From assembly GCA_002313795.1 (NCBI GenBank), contig DCCL01000181.1:1-7555 (forward strand): a DNA stretch of 7,555 nt, read 5' to 3'. Made by a program: the position numbers and the translations under genes. The notes under the pieces were generated by a model, which was given only the letters and a program-made list of their open reading frames with translations, did no database searches and was not told where the DNA came from. This stretch comes from Faecalibacterium prausnitzii. Lineage in GTDB: Bacteria; Bacillota; Clostridia; Oscillospirales; Ruminococcaceae. The first letter of the stretch is position 1. Each line of letters starts with the position of its first letter. Shown in pieces: positions 6,384-7,555 of this stretch.

Positions 6384-6415
6384 CGTCTTATACTATAATA
6401 AAGGAGTGTCTGTTC

Positions 6416-6991
6416 ATGTCTGTTATGGAACAACTTGCCACCCGCCGCAGCTACCGCCGCTTTGCCCAGAAGCCGGTGCCGCAGGATGTTTTGGAAGATA
6501 TGGTCGAGGCCCTGCGGCTGTCTTCTTCCGGCGCAAACCGTCAGGCTGTGAAACTCGTCGTGGTGCAGAGTCCTGAGATGGTGGCGAAGGTACAGCCGCT
6601 GGTCAAGTGGGCTGCCTATCTGCCCCCGGAGCAGGGCACGCCCAAGGCCGACGAGCTGCCGGTGATGTATCTGGCCGTGGTACAGGATACCTCCATTCCC
6701 GGCGACCTGAACACGGACACCGGCATCGCCATGGCCAACATTACCATGGCCGCATGGGACAAGGGCGTAGGCAGCTGCATCATGGGTGCCATCAACAAAC
6801 CTGCCATCAGTGAACTGCTGAGCATCGCCCTGCCGGATAAGCTGGCTTTCATGATCGCTCTGGGCTACCCCACCCACACGGCAAAGGTCGTTCCCATGAC
6901 GGAAGATACCGGCGTAAAATATTATCTGGACGCTGACCGCAACTACTGCGTGCCCAAGCGCAGCGAAGCGGAGCTGGCAAGGACGGTCTGA
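6416..6991 (+). CDS. Nitroreductase-family flavoprotein
   Basis: This 191-residue soluble protein belongs to the FMN-dependent nitroreductase family, whose members use NAD(P)H to reduce nitroaromatics, quinones or other acceptors; the natural substrate cannot be told. FMN-phosphate contacts are expected from RRSYRRF (10-16). SSSGANRQ (36-43) occupies the place of the common SxxNxQP motif, with Ala where Pro is usual after the Gln. GIAMANITMAAWDKGVGS (103-120) and the C-terminal ALGYP (148-152) are characteristic. The length fits the compact single-domain subfamily, which normally forms dimers. The ATG at 6416 has AAAGGAG nine bases upstream and its own promoter. No partner gene is adjacent. 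A large structured palindrome follows the stop. Confidence 0.93.
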   Translation: MSVMEQLATRRSYRRFAQKPVPQDVLEDMVEALRLSSSGANRQAVKLVVVQSPEMVAKVQPLVKWAAYLPPEQGTPKADELPVMYLAVVQDTSIPGDLNTDTGIAMANITMAAWDKGVGSCIMGAINKPAISELLSIALPDKLAFMIALGYPTHTAKVVPMTEDTGVKYYLDADRNYCVPKRSEAELARTV

Positions 6992-7001
6992 CCTTTCCGA
7001 G

Positions 7002-7021
7002 CTTCCGGGCGGTTCCGGAAG
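7002..7021 (+). repeat. Hairpin just after the nitroreductase stop
   Basis: CTTCCGG (7002-7008) pairs perfectly with CCGGAAG (7015-7021) around GCGGTT, 11 bases after the stop codon. It lacks a T tract, so it is at best an atypical terminator. Its loop carries the first copy of GGGCGGTTC (7007-7015), repeated at 7032-7040 in the next element. Confidence 0.6.
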
Positions 7022-7108
7022 GCGGGGCGGAGGGCGGTTCACTGCCAAGCGGCTCAATCGCAAACAACGTTTGCGATTGCTGGCAGGGAACTGCCGGACT
7101 GCCCCGCC
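7021..7108. repeat. Long nested palindrome (88 nt, four stacked stems)
   Basis: Four successive arm pairs are nested. GGCGGGGC (7021-7028) pairs with GCCCCGCC (7101-7108). GGCGGTTC (7033-7040) pairs with GAACTGCC (7088-7095) with one G-U. TGCCA (7043-7047) pairs with TGGCA (7081-7085). CAATCGCAAAC (7055-7065) pairs with GTTTGCGATTG (7069-7079) around AAC. Thirty-two or more base pairs form across the element. No long T tract follows, so it is not a simple terminator. It resembles a REP/MITE-like palindromic unit or a structured RNA in the nitroreductase 3' region; I do not recognise a named family. Confidence 0.8.
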
Positions 7109-7208
7109 GATAAGATGCAGCATCAGGCCACCCGGCCTCCTCCGTGCATTTCTGCATATATTCATATCACAACTCCGATATTCTGCATAATTGTTTGCAA
7201 TTCGGTTT

Positions 7209-7251
7209 CAATTTGATGGATTTTTTGCACAACACTTGACTTTTCAAATTG
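7209..7251. promoter_or_regulatory. Split inverted repeat around the lipoprotein -35 box
   Basis: CAATTTGA (7209-7216) and TCAAATTG (7244-7251) are perfect 8-bp inverse complements with centres 35 bp apart. One arm lies upstream of the -35 box and the other between -35 and -10. This could serve a regulator binding two half-sites with looping, but the arms are AT-rich and chance is possible. Confidence 0.35.
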
Positions 7252-7264
7252 TACAATCTATACT
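7236..7264 (+). promoter_or_regulatory. Near-consensus promoter of the lipoprotein gene
   Basis: TTGACT (7236-7241, five of six) is followed after exactly 17 bases by TATACT (7259-7264, five of six). It is one of the strongest promoter matches in the window. Transcription would start near 7271, giving a leader of about 76 nt. High expression would suit an abundant substrate-binding lipoprotein. Confidence 0.8.
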
Positions 7265-7271
7265 AAACCCG

Positions 7272-7309
7272 TTCTCTGAATCCTCGATGATTCGCATCGT
7301 GGCAGAGAG
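7272..7309 (+). promoter_or_regulatory. Structured leader of the lipoprotein transcript
   Basis: TCTCTG (7273-7278) pairs with CAGAGA (7303-7308). Inside, CC (7282-7283) pairs with GG (7301-7302), and CGATG (7285-7289) with CATCG (7295-7299). The hairpin begins at the predicted transcript 5' end and could protect the mRNA. I do not recognise a riboswitch class, and there is no T tract for an attenuator. Confidence 0.45.
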
Positions 7310-7346
7310 TTGCAAATGTTATGCACATAAAGAGGAGTGTTTGAAT

Positions 7347-7555
7347 ATGAAAAAGATCTCTCGCCGCAGCTTCCTGGCTGCCGCTGGCCTGACCGTTGCC
7401 GCTCTGGCTCTGACCGCCTGCGGTGGCTCTGCCTCCACCGCTTCTTCCGCTGCTGCAAGCTCTGTGGCTGCTTCTTCTGAGGCTGCTTCTTCCAGCGCTG
7501 CCGCTGCTGAGCTGACCACCGTTGAGGCTGGCAAGCTGACCATGGCTACCAACGC
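7347..7555 (+). CDS. Lipoprotein, probable ABC-transporter substrate-binding protein (N-terminal part, cut by window edge)
   Basis: Sixty-nine codons plus two bases are visible. The start has GAGGAG (7332-7337) nine bases upstream and a strong promoter. The N-terminus MKKISRRSFLAAAG carries a twin-arginine-like SRRSFL motif, then a hydrophobic stretch and the lipobox LTAC with C25 as the lipidated residue, so the protein should be anchored to the outer face of the membrane. Residues 28-54 are a low-complexity Ala/Ser linker rich in GCT/TCT/TCC codons. The last residues, LTTVEAGKLTMATN, resemble the first strand of polar amino-acid-binding (SBP_bac_3) proteins, but the diagnostic domain lies beyond the window. 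Lipoprotein assignment is strong; the ligand and even the transporter class are inferred. Confidence 0.82.
   Translation, partial: MKKISRRSFLAAAGLTVAALALTACGGSASTASSAAASSVAASSEAASSSAAAAELTTVEAGKLTMATN

Larger units (their letters stand above)
7109..7346. other. AT-rich control region before the lipoprotein gene
   Basis: With the two structured repeats at 7002-7108, this completes the 355-base gene-free stretch from 6992 to 7346. It holds a TTCTGCATA direct repeat (7150-7158 and 7181-7189), a perfect inverted repeat (7209-7216 with 7244-7251), the lipoprotein promoter and a leader that can fold. No ORF or RNA gene is supported. Confidence 0.6.

Noticed and set aside
6377..7165. 262-codon minus-strand ORF opposite the nitroreductase
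   Set aside because: It crosses the nitroreductase gene and the palindromic element, has no start signal, and reads as a shadow frame.
7272..7346. Riboswitch in the lipoprotein leader
   Set aside because: Only a simple imperfect hairpin is visible; no conserved aptamer motif or downstream terminator/anti-terminator pair can be recognised.
6992..7346. CRISPR array or tRNA in the long gene-free stretch
   Set aside because: There are no regularly spaced direct repeats and no cloverleaf or T-loop sequence; the palindrome is a single compound element.
7384..7509. Tandem repeat or microsatellite in the GCT/TCT-rich segment
   Set aside because: It is the coding sequence of the Ala/Ser linker typical of lipoproteins; the codons are irregular and do not form an exact repeat unit.

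Overview
The window looks like a chromosomal segment of a moderately GC-rich gut Firmicute of the Oscillospiraceae/Ruminococcaceae (Clostridia) type; Faecalibacterium or a close relative is my best guess. The reasons are strong AGGAGG-type ribosome binding sites and sigma-A-type promoters on an otherwise GC-rich background, a SufC-SufB gene order, a ThrE exporter split into two genes, and a lipoprotein whose mature end is an Ala/Ser-rich linker. The genus is an inference from style, not from a search.

Layout. (1) Positions 1-1273, minus strand: the start of a suf iron-sulfur cluster operon. A complete sufC (ATPase) overlaps the first 172 codons of sufB by ATGA. A good promoter (TTGCAA-17-TAGAAT) lies about 70 nt upstream of sufC. 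(2) Positions 1274-1646: a divergent intergenic region dense in inverted repeats, with a run of ten C just upstream of the plus-strand promoter. (3) Positions 1647-4865, plus strand: a 1072-residue hybrid sensor histidine kinase with a signal peptide, two tandem extracytoplasmic solute-binding domains, one membrane helix, HisKA and HATPase domains, a degenerate receiver and an intact receiver. No DNA-binding regulator or HPt protein lies beside it. A strong hairpin terminator follows. (4) Positions 5091-6343: a two-gene, translationally coupled pair for the two halves of a ThrE-like (YjjP/YjjB-type) exporter. (5) Positions 6416-6991: a monocistronic nitroreductase-family flavoprotein with its own extended -10 promoter. 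(6) Positions 6992-7346: a gene-free stretch with an unusually long nested palindrome (about 7002-7108), an AT-rich control region with paired repeats, and a near-consensus promoter. (7) Position 7347 to the end: the N-terminus of a lipoprotein, probably an ABC-transporter substrate-binding protein, cut by the window edge.

How the genes work together. SufC and SufB belong to one complex, and the two ThrE halves belong to one transporter. The other genes look like independent transcription units, each with its own promoter. The kinase probably senses a small amino-acid-like ligand through its solute-binding domains, but its output partner is not in the window. I see no phage genes, transposase, CRISPR array, tRNA or rRNA, and no convincing new multi-gene system. 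The most unusual material is non-coding: the promoter dyads and C10 tract before the kinase, and the nested palindrome after the nitroreductase gene.
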